In this document: positions 18,242-27,197 of the stretch, piece after piece
Layout of the letters: the number at the start of each line of letters is the position of its first letter
Numbering within the stretch: position 1 is the stretch's first letter
NCBI RefSeq assembly: GCF_014851805.1
Contig: NZ_JACVAK010000001.1
Span: forward strand, 1,240,001-1,304,000
Direction of reading: 5' to 3'
Length of the DNA stretch: 64,000 nucleotides
Source: Pseudoxanthomonas sp. PXM02
Lineage (GTDB): Bacteria; Pseudomonadota; Gammaproteobacteria; Xanthomonadales; Xanthomonadaceae
Made by a program: the position numbers and the translations under genes
The notes under the pieces: generated by a model
Seen by the model: only the letters and a program-made list of their open reading frames with translations
Database searches by the model: none
What the model was told of the DNA's origin: nothing

Positions 18242-19369
18242 TCAGGGCTTCTTTTCGGGCGGCGGCGCCTTCACCGTCACGCGCGCGCCCGCTTGCAGCA
18301 GCGCGTTCGGTGCCAGCACCACGCGGTCGCCGACGGCGAGGCCATCCAGCACTTCCACTTCGCCACCGAGATCGCGGCCGAGCAGGACGGGTTTGAATTC
18401 CAGCGTCGAGTCGGCACCGACGCGCGCCACGCGCGAACGTCCGGCCGGTCCCGAGATCGCCGACAGCGGCACGATCACCGCAGGCGCGGCACGCGGCACC
18501 TGCAGGCTGACCTGCCCGACCATGCCGGCGGGAATGCGGTGTTCGGGATTCGGCAACCGCAGTTCCACGCGCATGCCGCCGGCATCGTCGGAAATGCTCT
18601 GCGCACTGCGCACGATCTCCGCATCGAAACGCTGACCGGGCAGCTCGGGGAACGCGACGCCCGCCTTCAGGCCCGGGCGCACCTGTAAGGCCGCGCCCTG
18701 CGGCACGTCGACCAAGATGCTCAGCGGATCGAGCGCGTTGAGTTCGAACAACGGTGTCGCCGTGGCGGCATCGCCAACCACGCGGTCGCCGCGATCCACG
18801 TTGCGCGCGGCGATGACGCCCGCGAACGGCGCGCGCACCTGCTGGAAACCCTGGCGGTCGCGTGCGCTGTCCAGTCGCGCCTGCGTCGCCGCCAACGCCG
18901 CCTGCGCGGCATCGCGATTGGCGCTGCGATCACTGAAGAGTTCACGCGAGATGGCGCCGGACTCCACCAGCGCTGCGGCACGGTCATAGTTCACGCGGGC
19001 GAGTTCGAGCGACGCGCGTGCGCGCACCAGTTCGGCCTGCGCTTCGCGCACCGACTGGTCGGCTTCCGGGTTGGCGATCACCGCCAGCACCTGGCCGGCC
19101 TGCACCGCATCGCCCAGGTCCACACGCCGTTCGGTGACGAAGCCGGTGGCGCGCGGATAGATCTGCGCGGTCTCGCCGGCCAGCGCGCGTGCCGGCAGCG
19201 TCATGGTGAACTCGGCCTCAGCTGCGCGCGCCTGCGCGGTGAGCACCTCCGGCACGGCCTGCGCGGCGGGTGCTTCCGCTTCGCCACGGCTGCACGCGGA
19301 CAGCGCAAGCGCCAACGCAGTGAGGATCAGGGCCGGCGTCCGCCGGTGCGGGACTGGCATCGCGGTCAT
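18242..19369 (-). CDS. RND efflux periplasmic adaptor (membrane fusion lipoprotein)
   Basis: 375 residues from ATG 19369, which overlaps the RND gene's stop (ATATGA). A lipoprotein signal ends at C26 (ALSAC). The lipoyl-like domain contains 'YPRATGFVTERRVDLGDAV' and 'GVIAARNVDRGDRVVG' halves around an alpha-hairpin (about 100-165). Beta-barrel and membrane-proximal domains follow. It bridges the inner-membrane pump and an outer-membrane channel in the periplasm. No outer-membrane factor gene is in this cluster, so a TolC-like partner encoded elsewhere is expected. Confidence 0.92.
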   Translation of the reverse strand: MTAMPVPHRRTPALILTALALALSACSRGEAEAPAAQAVPEVLTAQARAAEAEFTMTLPARALAGETAQIYPRATGFVTERRVDLGDAVQAGQVLAVIANPEADQSVREAQAELVRARASLELARVNYDRAAALVESGAISRELFSDRSANRDAAQAALAATQARLDSARDRQGFQQVRAPFAGVIAARNVDRGDRVVGDAATATPLFELNALDPLSILVDVPQGAALQVRPGLKAGVAFPELPGQRFDAEIVRSAQSISDDAGGMRVELRLPNPEHRIPAGMVGQVSLQVPRAAPAVIVPLSAISGPAGRSRVARVGADSTLEFKPVLLGRDLGGEVEVLDGLAVGDRVVLAPNALLQAGARVTVKAPPPEKKP

Positions 19370-22300
19370 ATCGCAACTCCATCGGCGGGTTCTGCGCCGG
19401 GTTCTGTACGGGATTCTTGCTGGCGACGCTGGCGGCGGCCGAGCACGGCGAGGATCGACGGCACGATGACCAGCGTGGCCGGCGTGCCGAACAACAGGCC
19501 ACCGATCACCGCGCGGCCCAGCGGCGCGTTCTGTTCGCCACCCTCGCCCATGCCCAGCGCCATCGGGATGATGCCCAGCACCATCGCCGCGGCCGTCATC
19601 AATACCGGGCGCAGGCGCACGGCAGCGGCTTCGTACGCGGCCAGTTCGGGATCGTGCCCGTCGGCGATCAGGCCGCGGGCGAAACTGGTCACCAGCACGC
19701 TGTTGGCCGTGGACACGCCGATCACCATCATCACGCCCATCAACGCGGGCACGCTGAGCGGCGTGCCGGTGACCAGCAGGCCGACCGCGGCGCCGGCAAT
19801 CGCGATCGGCAGTCCCGACATCGCCACCAGCGGCTGGATCCACGACTGGAAGTTCACCACCAGCACCAGGAACACCAGCACCGCCGACATCAGCAGGCCG
19901 CTGGCCAGCTCGCCATAGGCGTTCTGCATCTCGCCCGCCTGGCCGACGATCTCGATGCGGTTGCCCGGCTTCAACCGTGGCTCCAGCTCCTTCACGATGC
20001 CGCCGAGTGCGGTGTAGACCGCGCCCAGGTCGGTGCCCTGCACGTTCGCCATCACGCTGACGGTAGGCGCCATCATCGTGCGGCCGACACTGGCCGGCAC
20101 CGTGCGCGGCGACACCTGCGCGATGTTGCGCAGAAGCACCGTCTGGCCGTCCGCGCCGATGCGCAGTGGCGTGTTGAGCAGGGTCTCGATGCCGGACAGG
20201 CTGGCCGGCGGCGCCTGCACCTGCACGGTGTAGGACGTCGCATTGGCCTGGTCCACCCAGTAGACCGGACTCACCGTGCCGGCCGAACCGAGCACCGCCA
20301 GCACCGCACGGCTCGCATCCTGTGCACTGATGCCGAGTTGCGCCGCACGCGTACGGTCGATGGCGATGTAGTACTCGGGCAGGTCCAGCACCTGGCGCAG
20401 CATCACGTCGACCGCACCGGGTACGTCGCGCAGGCGCGATTCCAGTTCGCGCGCCAGCACCAGGTTGCCGGCGGCATCGCGACCGTTGACGCGCACTTCC
20501 AGCGCACCGACCGCGGAGCCGGCCAGCGTGCGGCTGGTGGCATCGGGTGGACGCTCGAACACCTTCACGTCCGGATACTTCTGCGCCACGCGCTCGCGGA
20601 TCTTCGCCAGGTAGTCCGCGCTGGGGCCATGCGGGCTGCGCAGCTGGAGCATCACTTCGGCTTCGAACGCGCCGACCACCGCGCTGTCCACCCACGCCAG
20701 GTTGACCGCGTCGGGAATGCCGATCTGCTCGTAGACGGTCTGCAGTTCGGCCGCCGGCACGATGTCGCGGATCTCGCGCTGGATGTCGGCCAGCCGCTGC
20801 GCGGTCTCCTCCAGCCGCAGGCCGGTCGGCAGGCGCACCTGCAGGCGCACCTGGCCGGCGTCGACATGCGGGAAGTATTCGCGGCCCAGCGACAGCGCCG
20901 ACACCGCGCCCGCGCCCACCATCAGCAACGCGACAAGCAGCAGCACGCCACCGTGATGGCCCAGCCGCACCAGCAGCGCATGGTGGCGTTCGCGCAATCC
21001 GTCGAGCGCGTGTTCGACCTTGTGGTTGACCGCCAGCAGGCGGCGCTCGGCCGCCCAGCGCGGCGCCGCGCGGCTGCGGATGTCGGCCGGCAGCAGCAGG
21101 TAGCAGAGCACCGGGATCAGCGTGCGCGACAGCAGGAACGAGGCCGCCATCGCGAAGATCACCGCCAGTGCCAGCGGCGTGAACACCCACGCCGACAGGC
21201 CGGTCATCAGCAGGATCGGCGTCAGCACGATGCAGATGGACACGGTGGAGACGAATTCGGGGAACACCACTTCCTTCGCGCTGGCCAGGATCGCGCTGCG
21301 CACGTCCTTGCCCTCGGCGATGTGGCGGTTGGTGTTCTCTACGTCGACCACCGCGTTGTCGACCAGGATGCCGATGGCCAGCGCCAGCCCGCCCAGCGTC
21401 ATCACGTTGAAGGTGTAACCGAGCAGGTACAGCATGGTCACCGAGGCCAGCAGCGCCAGCGGGATCGCCGACAGGACGATCAGGCTGGAACGCCACGAGC
21501 CGATGAACACCAGCACCACCAGCGCCACCAGCACGCCCACGAGGACGGCCTCGTGCTGGATCGAGGCGATCGCGTTGTCGACGAACACCGACTGGTCGAA
21601 GATCGGCACGATGCGCATGCCGGGCGGTGCGGAGGCTTCGATTTCCGGCAGGCGTTCGCGCACCGAACGGACGATTTCCACCGCGCTGGCGCCGCCCATC
21701 TTGATCAGCGCCACCGACACGGCGCTGGCGCCATCCATGCGGGCGATATTGCTCTGCAGCGCGCCGCCGTCACGGACGGAGGCCACGTCGCGCACATAGA
21801 TGACGTTTCCGCCGCGCGCCAGGATGGGCAGGTCGAGGAAGCCGGCGGCCTCGGCCGGGCTGGTTTCCAGCGCGATCTGCAGCTCGCGCGTGCCTTCGCG
21901 GATGGTGCCGGACGGCAGCGTGGGACTGCCGCGCTCCAGCGCACCGGTGACTTGCGCCGGCGTCAGGCCGTAGGTCTGCAGCGCGCGCGGATCCAGGTCG
22001 ACCATGATCTGCCGCGCCGCGCCGCCGTACGGCAGCGTCATGCGGATGCCGGGAATGGACTGGATCTGCGACCGCAGTTGCAGGCGCGCGTAGTCGAACA
22101 GCTGCGCTTCGCTCAGGCCGTCCGACGACAGCACCAGTTGCAGCACCGGCGTACTGGAGAGGTTGTTGCGCACCACCAGCGGCGGCGACGTACCGGGCGG
22201 CATGCGCCGCAGGATGGTCTGCGAGACGGCGGTGATCTGCGCCAGCGCGCGCTCCAGGTTCACGCCAGGCTGGAAATCCACCCGCACGATGCCGACGCCG

Positions 22301-22560
22301 CTCAGGCTTTCCGAGCGGACTTCCTTGATGTCGTCGACGTTGTTGAGGACGGCGATCTCGGAGAACGAGGTCAGCTTGGCCGCCATCTCCGCCGCGGGCA
22401 GGCCGCTGTACGTCCAGATGACATTGACCGACGGGATGCCGACTTCCGGCAGGATGTCGGTGGGCATGCGGCGTGCGGACTGCACGCCGAACAGCAGGAT
22501 CAGGATGGCCAGCACGCCGATGGTGTATCGGCGCGACAGCGCGTATTCGACGATCCACAT
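19366..22560 (-). CDS. RND family efflux transporter permease
   Basis: 1064 residues from MWIVEYA at 22560; upstream codons lack family similarity. The first transmembrane helix 'YTIGVLAILILLFGV' is followed by the large periplasmic porter loop. TM4 contains 'GILVDNAVVDVEN', where AcrB-type pumps usually have two adjacent Asp (VDDA); here the second is Asn with another Asp four residues on. A second periplasmic loop and TM7-12 complete the fold. It exports substrates by proton exchange with the adjacent adaptor. Substrate unknown. Divergent from an AraC-type gene, its likely regulator. Confidence 0.93.
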   Translation of the reverse strand: MWIVEYALSRRYTIGVLAILILLFGVQSARRMPTDILPEVGIPSVNVIWTYSGLPAAEMAAKLTSFSEIAVLNNVDDIKEVRSESLSGVGIVRVDFQPGVNLERALAQITAVSQTILRRMPPGTSPPLVVRNNLSSTPVLQLVLSSDGLSEAQLFDYARLQLRSQIQSIPGIRMTLPYGGAARQIMVDLDPRALQTYGLTPAQVTGALERGSPTLPSGTIREGTRELQIALETSPAEAAGFLDLPILARGGNVIYVRDVASVRDGGALQSNIARMDGASAVSVALIKMGGASAVEIVRSVRERLPEIEASAPPGMRIVPIFDQSVFVDNAIASIQHEAVLVGVLVALVVLVFIGSWRSSLIVLSAIPLALLASVTMLYLLGYTFNVMTLGGLALAIGILVDNAVVDVENTNRHIAEGKDVRSAILASAKEVVFPEFVSTVSICIVLTPILLMTGLSAWVFTPLALAVIFAMAASFLLSRTLIPVLCYLLLPADIRSRAAPRWAAERRLLAVNHKVEHALDGLRERHHALLVRLGHHGGVLLLVALLMVGAGAVSALSLGREYFPHVDAGQVRLQVRLPTGLRLEETAQRLADIQREIRDIVPAAELQTVYEQIGIPDAVNLAWVDSAVVGAFEAEVMLQLRSPHGPSADYLAKIRERVAQKYPDVKVFERPPDATSRTLAGSAVGALEVRVNGRDAAGNLVLARELESRLRDVPGAVDVMLRQVLDLPEYYIAIDRTRAAQLGISAQDASRAVLAVLGSAGTVSPVYWVDQANATSYTVQVQAPPASLSGIETLLNTPLRIGADGQTVLLRNIAQVSPRTVPASVGRTMMAPTVSVMANVQGTDLGAVYTALGGIVKELEPRLKPGNRIEIVGQAGEMQNAYGELASGLLMSAVLVFLVLVVNFQSWIQPLVAMSGLPIAIAGAAVGLLVTGTPLSVPALMGVMMVIGVSTANSVLVTSFARGLIADGHDPELAAYEAAAVRLRPVLMTAAAMVLGIIPMALGMGEGGEQNAPLGRAVIGGLLFGTPATLVIVPSILAVLGRRQRRQQESRTEPGAEPADGVAI

Positions 22561-22753
22561 CGGGATGTTTTCCGTCAGCCTTGGGGGAGGTGATGCCGCC
22601 GCATCGCGCAACGCGACGGCACGGATGCACGATAGGACAGCGCGCAGGCTGGCGGTTAGTGCATTGCTGCGCGAAACTTGCCTGATTCTGCAAATCACAC
22701 CAGCGCGCCGATGCGACCCCACACTTCATCGCGCTAAAGTCACGCTTCACCGC

Positions 22754-23713
22754 ATGGACCCCCACGCCATGAATGCCAACGGTTTCACCGACAGTGTCGC
22801 GCACTTGCCGAACCACGCCCCGCAGGCCGAGCTGGCCGACCGGATTGCCCGATTGGCAACCGACGACGGCGTGCATGCCACTGCCATCCCCTCGCTGTTC
22901 CTGATGCGCTTCAGCGAACCCCGCCCGTGTGCGGCGGTGCTGTACGAGCCCCGCCTGTGCATCGTGGCGCAAGGCCGCAAGATCGCCATCCTCGCCGGCG
23001 AGACCTACCACTACGACCCGCTGCACTACCTGGTGGTGTCGATGACGCTGCCGGCGCTGGGCCAGATCATCGAGGCCACGCCCGAGCATCCCTACCTCAG
23101 CCTGCGCCTGGACATCGATATGGAGCAGCTTGGAGACCTGATGCTGGAGACGCCGGCCTCGCGCAGTCCGGAACCCGTCGATCGCGGCCTGTACTCGGCG
23201 CGGGCCAGCGGCGCCCTGCTCGACGCGGTACTGCGCCTGATGCGCCTGCTGGAAGAGCCCGAGGATGTGGACGCCTTGGCGCCGCTGATCCAGCGCGAGA
23301 TCTACTACCGCGCGCTGACCGGCGACCTGGGCCATCGCCTGCGCGAACTGGTCACCGCCGGCAGCCGCTCGCACCGGATCGCGCGCGCCGTGCAGGCGCT
23401 GCGCGACCGCTTCCACGAGCCGCTGAGCATCGACGCGATGGCCGAGTCGCTGCACATGAGCGTGTCCTCGCTGCACCACCAGTTCAAGGCGGCCACGTCG
23501 ATGTCGCCGCTGCAGTTCCAGAAGCACCTGCGCCTGCACGAAGCGCGCCGGCTGATGCTGGGCGAAGGCCTGGAAGCGAACGCCGCGGCACGCCGCGTCG
23601 GTTATGAAAGCGCCTCGCAATTCAGCCGCGAATACAAGCGCCTGTTCGGCGCACCGCCGCGCTCGGAGATCGTGCAGCTGCGTGCACAGCCGGCGGCGCA
23701 GCAGGACGCCTGA
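22754..23713 (+). CDS. AraC family transcriptional regulator (AraC_N type)
   Basis: 319 residues from ATG 22754 (ATG 22769 is an alternative). The N-terminal AraC_N cupin-like domain (about 20-175) carries 'IPSLFLMRFSEPRPC' and 'YEPRLCIVAQGRK'. The C-terminal domain has two helix-turn-helix motifs: 'LSIDAMAESLHMSVSSLHHQFK' region and 'EANAAARRVGYESASQFSREYKR' region. It starts about 190 nt from the divergent RND pump gene, so it probably regulates the pump, itself or both. The effector is unknown. Confidence 0.9.
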   Translation: MDPHAMNANGFTDSVAHLPNHAPQAELADRIARLATDDGVHATAIPSLFLMRFSEPRPCAAVLYEPRLCIVAQGRKIAILAGETYHYDPLHYLVVSMTLPALGQIIEATPEHPYLSLRLDIDMEQLGDLMLETPASRSPEPVDRGLYSARASGALLDAVLRLMRLLEEPEDVDALAPLIQREIYYRALTGDLGHRLRELVTAGSRSHRIARAVQALRDRFHEPLSIDAMAESLHMSVSSLHHQFKAATSMSPLQFQKHLRLHEARRLMLGEGLEANAAARRVGYESASQFSREYKRLFGAPPRSEIVQLRAQPAAQQDA

Positions 23714-23719
23714 TCCGCC

Positions 23720-24550
23720 TCAGGCCGCTGCCGCGGCCTGGCGCTTCCACTCGCGCGGCGACAACCCGCTGTGCGCCTTGAAGGCGCGCGACAGCGCCGC
23801 CTCGCTGCCGTAACCCACGTCGGACGCCACCACCTTCAACGGCTTGCCGTGGCGCAGCGCCTGCTGCGCCAGGCCCACGCGCCAGCCCTGCAGATACTGG
23901 CCCGGCGTGATGCCGAGCGCCTCGCGGAAGTGCGTGGCGAACACGCTGCGCGACATGCCGGCGACGCGCGCCAGTTCTTCGAGCGTCCAGTCCTTCGCCG
24001 GTGCTTCGTGCATGGCGACGATCGCGTTGCGCAGACGTGGATGCGACAGCCCGGCAAGCATGCCGCCCTTCACCTCGCCGGTTTCCATCAGCTGGCGCAG
24101 CACCTGGATCATCACCACCTCGAACAGCCGGTTGACCAGCGCGGTGCGTCCGCAGCGCTGGGTGAAGGCTTCTTCGAACAGCAGCGGCAGCACGTCCTGC
24201 GCGCCGTGCAGGCTGGCCAACGGCACGCAGATCACGTCCGGCAGGGCCGCGCTGATCGGATTCTGCGCGCCGCCCTCGAACCGCACGCTGGCGCAAGCCA
24301 TGTCGGCACCGCGTGCTTCGTCGCTGACGAAGCGGTGCGTCATCGCGCGGGGATAGAGCAGCAGGCTGGGCTCGTCGATGCGCAGCGAGGTGTCCCCATG
24401 GAACACCTCCAGCGGCCCGCGCTGGATCAGGTGCAACTGGCCGACGCCGGGCTCGGCCTCCAGCGTGTTGATGCCGCACAGCGCACCCGCGTGGAAGACC
24501 TGCGCCGTCACCGAGAAGCGCTCCAGCAGGACAGCCAGTCGATCGACCAT
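23720..24550 (-). CDS. AraC family transcriptional regulator (cupin_6 type)
   Basis: 276 residues from ATG 24550 (AGGAG 7 nt upstream). The N-terminal sensor part (about 1-165) has 'HLIQRGPLEVFHGD' and 'RIDEPSLLLYPRAMTHRF' strands typical of AraC proteins with a cupin_6 domain. The DNA-binding part holds 'WTLEELARVAGMSRSVFATHF' and 'LKVVASDVGYGSEAALSRAFK'. It is divergent from ohr and the chloroperoxidase-like gene, separated by 123 nt, and is the likely regulator of both. It converges tail-to-tail with the other AraC gene, only 6 nt apart. Confidence 0.9.
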   Translation of the reverse strand: MVDRLAVLLERFSVTAQVFHAGALCGINTLEAEPGVGQLHLIQRGPLEVFHGDTSLRIDEPSLLLYPRAMTHRFVSDEARGADMACASVRFEGGAQNPISAALPDVICVPLASLHGAQDVLPLLFEEAFTQRCGRTALVNRLFEVVMIQVLRQLMETGEVKGGMLAGLSHPRLRNAIVAMHEAPAKDWTLEELARVAGMSRSVFATHFREALGITPGQYLQGWRVGLAQQALRHGKPLKVVASDVGYGSEAALSRAFKAHSGLSPREWKRQAAAAA

Positions 24551-24673
24551 GAAGGAACTCCTGATCAAGTTTTCAGGATTCTACATCACCAACCGTACTG
24601 ACGGACGGCGCAAAGTACACCTCACCGGACGGCCACCCGCCGGACCACCACCCAACCCACCAAGGAAACCGCC

Positions 24674-25102
24674 ATGTCCATCGAAAAGATCCTCTACACC
24701 GCCACCGCCACCGCCTCGGGCGGCCGCGAAGGCCAGGCCACCTCGTCCGACGGCGTGCTGGACGTCAAGCTGACCACCCCGCGCGAGCTGGGCGGCGCTG
24801 GCGGCGACGGCACCAATCCGGAACAGCTGTTCGCGGCCGGTTACTCGGCCTGCTTCCTCGGCGCGCTGAAGTTCGTCGCCGGCAAGCAGAAGGTCGCCCT
24901 GCCCTCGACCACCACGGTCACCGGCAAGGTCGGCATCGGCCAGATCCCCACCGGCTTCGGCATCCAGGCCGAACTGACCATCGCCGCCCCGGGCGTTGCC
25001 CGCGAGCAGCTACAGACCCTCGTCGACGCGGCCCACATCGTCTGCCCGTACTCCAATGCCACGCGCGGCAACATCGACGTGACGCTCGTGATCGCCGACT
25101 GA
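24674..25102 (+). CDS. ohr: Organic hydroperoxide resistance protein Ohr (OsmC family)
   Basis: 142 residues, the family norm. Both redox cysteines are visible: '[12 protein letters not shown]' and '[14 protein letters not shown]'. The N-terminal '[13 protein letters not shown]' and '[14 protein letters not shown]' are Ohr signatures. It reduces organic hydroperoxides, including fatty-acid peroxides, to alcohols with lipoyl-protein thiols in the cytoplasm. Usually controlled by the MarR-type OhrR; here the neighbouring regulator is an AraC protein. A hydrolase gene follows after 44 nt on the same strand. Confidence 0.95.
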   Translation: MSIEKILYTATATASGGREGQATSSDGVLDVKLTTPRELGGAGGDGTNPEQLFAAGYSACFLGALKFVAGKQKVALPSTTTVTGKVGIGQIPTGFGIQAELTIAAPGVAREQLQTLVDAAHIVCPYSNATRGNIDVTLVIAD

Positions 25103-25146
25103 TCCCCTCCTTCCTGACCCACCACACTTTTGCAGGAACCGACACC

Positions 25147-26088
25147 ATGAACGTCTTCACCCGCACCCTCGCCGTCAGCCTGCTGGCCGTCGCCACCCAG
25201 ACCAGCCTCTCCGCCCACGCGGCGCCGGCCACCGCGCCGGTCGCCGTCGAGCGCACCGCCAGCACCCTCACCACCGCCGACGGCGTGCAGCTGTACTACA
25301 AGGACTGGGGCCCGAAGGACGGCCCGGTCGTTACCTTCAGCCACGGCTGGCCGCTGTCCTCGGACAGCTGGGAATCGCAGATGATCTTCCTGGCCTCCAA
25401 GGGCTACCGCGTGGTCGCCCACGACCGCCGCGGTCATGGCCGCTCCAGCCAGCCCTGGGACGGCAATGACATGGACCACTACGCCGACGACCTGGCCACC
25501 GTGATCAACACGCTGGACCTGAAGGACGTCACCTTGGTCGGCTTCTCGACCGGCGGCGGCGAAGTGGCGCGCTACATCGGCCGCCACGGCACCAGCCGAG
25601 TCAAGAAGGCCGTCCTGATCAGCGCCGTGCCCCCGCTGATGCTGAAGACCGCCGACAACCCGGGCGGCCTGCCGATCGAAGTGTTCGACGGCATCCGCAA
25701 CGGCTCGCTGGCCAACCGCTCGCAGCTGTACCTGGACATCGCCTCGGGCCCGTTCTACGGCTTCAACCGCCCGGGTGCGAAAGTGTCGCAGGGCCTGATC
25801 GACAGCTGGTGGGCGCAGGGCATGCAGGCCGGCCACAAGAACACGTACGACTCGATCGCCGCGTTCTCGGCCACCGACTTCCGCGCCGACCTGAAGAAGT
25901 TCGACATCCCCACCCTGGTGATCCACGGCGACGACGACCAGATCGTTCCCATCGATAACTCCGGCAAGGCCTCCGCCGCGCAGATCAAGAACGCCAAACT
26001 GCTGATCTACCCCGGCGCGCCCCACGGCCTGACCGACACCCACAAGGACCGCGTCAACCAGGACCTGCTCGACTTCCTGCAGAAGTAA
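25147..26088 (+). CDS. Exported alpha/beta hydrolase, non-heme chloroperoxidase-like
   Basis: 313 residues. A signal peptide (about 1-26, ending SAHA) indicates export. The remainder closely resembles bacterial non-heme chloroperoxidases/arylesterases: '[21 protein letters not shown]', nucleophile Ser in '[17 protein letters not shown]', Asp in '[11 protein letters not shown]', His in '[12 protein letters not shown]'. Such enzymes hydrolyse esters and can make peracids from acetate and peroxide. Following ohr in the same direction suggests a shared role in peroxide stress. The physiological substrate is unknown. Confidence 0.88.
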   Translation: MNVFTRTLAVSLLAVATQTSLSAHAAPATAPVAVERTASTLTTADGVQLYYKDWGPKDGPVVTFSHGWPLSSDSWESQMIFLASKGYRVVAHDRRGHGRSSQPWDGNDMDHYADDLATVINTLDLKDVTLVGFSTGGGEVARYIGRHGTSRVKKAVLISAVPPLMLKTADNPGGLPIEVFDGIRNGSLANRSQLYLDIASGPFYGFNRPGAKVSQGLIDSWWAQGMQAGHKNTYDSIAAFSATDFRADLKKFDIPTLVIHGDDDQIVPIDNSGKASAAQIKNAKLLIYPGAPHGLTDTHKDRVNQDLLDFLQK

Positions 26089-26108
26089 GAACAGACGCAC
26101 AAACAGCA

Positions 26109-26136
26109 ACGGCCGCTCACGCGGCCGTTTGCTTTT
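26109..26136 (+). terminator. Rho-independent terminator after the hydrolase
   Basis: ACGGCCGC (26109-26116) pairs with GCGGCCGT (26121-26128) across CTCA, followed by TTGCTTTT. It lies 20 nt past the stop of the chloroperoxidase-like gene. Confidence 0.8.
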
Positions 26137-26182
26137 GCTCCCCCACCCCGATGCGCCAGCGAGCCCACCAGACCCGGAGGGC

Positions 26183-26326
26183 GGCGGACAAGGATGTCCG
26201 CCGTTTTCCGCCTCGCCAGGAAGGCGAGTCGGAAAATCCCGATAGCATTCAAGCCATGAGATTGCTTCGTCGGGGAATGGCCTTTCTTTTGGTGACTTTT
26301 CTTTGGCCAGACAAAGAAAAGTTACC
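26183..26326. repeat. Composite intergenic repeat with three hairpins
   Basis: Three inverted repeats follow each other: GGCGGACA/TGTCCGCC (26183-26202, loop AGGA), CTCGCC/GGCGAG (26212-26228), and GGTGACTTTTCTTTG pairing with CAAAGAAAAGTTACC (26291-26326, one mismatch, 6-nt loop). The last has the look of a dispersed intergenic repeat that I recall from xanthomonads, where chance translations give 'FLLVTFLW...KEKLP'-like peptides. The region from 26089 to 26359 holds no convincing gene, only this repeat and the terminator. Confidence 0.7.
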
Positions 26327-26359
26327 CGCTAGACCGAAGGGCTAGCGGAAGCTTCCACA

Positions 26360-26881
26360 TCAACCACCAGCAGAAGCATCCCGCCGCAGGATGAACTCAT
26401 CATCCAGCGTCTTCCCCACCGCGAACTTGTACCCACCCACGCGCGAGAACCCCTGCCGCTCATAAAACCGCTGCGCACCGAAATTCTCCGACCACACCCC
26501 GATCCACACCGTCCGCGGCCCATCCCTCAACAACCACCGCTCGACGTCGGCAAACAGCTTCCCGCCCCATCCGCCGTTCTGGTGCGAGGCCAGCACGTAC
26601 AACCGCTTCAGCTCGCCATCGCCCGCCCGCACCTCCGGATGCGGCAACCCGCACGGCCCGGCGGCGGCATGACCGACGGCCACGCCCTCGTCTTCCAGCA
26701 GCCATACCGCATAGTCCGGATGCGCCAGGATCGTCCGCTGCTTGCCGACCTCGTAAGCATCGGCAAGGAACGCGGCCAGATCCTCCGCCGGATACAGATG
26801 ACCGAAAGTCTCGGTGAACGTGCGCGACGCCAGATCCGACAGGACCGTGGCGTCATCGACGGTGGCGCGACGGATCCGCAC
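26360..26881 (-). CDS. GNAT family N-acetyltransferase
   Basis: 173 residues. It has the GNAT layout: an N-terminal 'MRIRRATVDDATVLSDLASRTF', a core strand 'GELKRLYVLASHQNGGWGGKLF' containing the acetyl-CoA pyrophosphate-binding loop (QNGGWGG, a variant of Q/RxxGxG/A), and 'GVWSENFGAQRFYERQGFSRVG' near the end. It transfers an acetyl group from acetyl-CoA to an unknown amine. It is the third gene of an apparent aspS-acidic protein-GNAT transcript, starting 2 nt after the acidic-protein stop. Confidence 0.88.
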   Translation of the reverse strand: MRIRRATVDDATVLSDLASRTFTETFGHLYPAEDLAAFLADAYEVGKQRTILAHPDYAVWLLEDEGVAVGHAAAGPCGLPHPEVRAGDGELKRLYVLASHQNGGWGGKLFADVERWLLRDGPRTVWIGVWSENFGAQRFYERQGFSRVGGYKFAVGKTLDDEFILRRDASAGG

Positions 26882-26883
26882 GC

Positions 26884-27180
26884 TTACGCGTCCTCTTCTT
26901 CCTCTTCGTCTTCGTCCGCCTCGTCTTCCTCGTCGGCGTCCTCGTCTTCTTCCTCTTCGTACTCTTCTTCGTCTTCTTCTTCGTAATCGTCTTCGCCGAA
27001 ATCCTCGCCGTCCCAGCGTCCCTGGCCGTCCGGCACGAAGGTCACCGCCATCGCCGCCGGCGACGTGCCGACGCGCACCAGCCAGCCACCGAACACGCGC
27101 GCACGCTCCGTCACCAGCGCCGCATCGGCGCCTTCATTGCCCAGGCGTTCCCACTCCAGCGAAAAAGCAACTTCCGTCAT
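26884..27180 (-). CDS. Small protein with extreme acidic tail
   Basis: 98 residues. Residues 1-58 form a small domain (MTEVAFSLEWERLG, FGGWLVRVGTSPAAMAVTFVPD) that I cannot assign. Residues 59-98 are almost entirely Asp and Glu with a few Tyr, Ala and Phe, giving a very low predicted isoelectric point. Such tails occur in chaperones of basic proteins and in DNA-mimic proteins, but nothing proves either here. It starts 17 nt after aspS and ends 2 nt before the GNAT gene, so the three are probably co-transcribed. No signal peptide. Confidence 0.7.
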   Translation of the reverse strand: MTEVAFSLEWERLGNEGADAALVTERARVFGGWLVRVGTSPAAMAVTFVPDGQGRWDGEDFGEDDYEEEDEEEYEEEEDEDADEEDEADEDEEEEEDA

Positions 27181-27197
27181 TTCTTGAGTTCTCTCGA

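Noticed and set aside
19417..22593. A long plus-strand frame opposite the RND permease.
   Set aside because: Rich in Arg, Gln and His with no domain pattern; shadow of the permease.
26151..26345. A short plus-strand frame downstream of the chloroperoxidase-like gene.
   Set aside because: It is a translation of the composite hairpin repeat (FLLVTFLW ... KEKLP) and has no ribosome binding site; treated as repeat, not gene.
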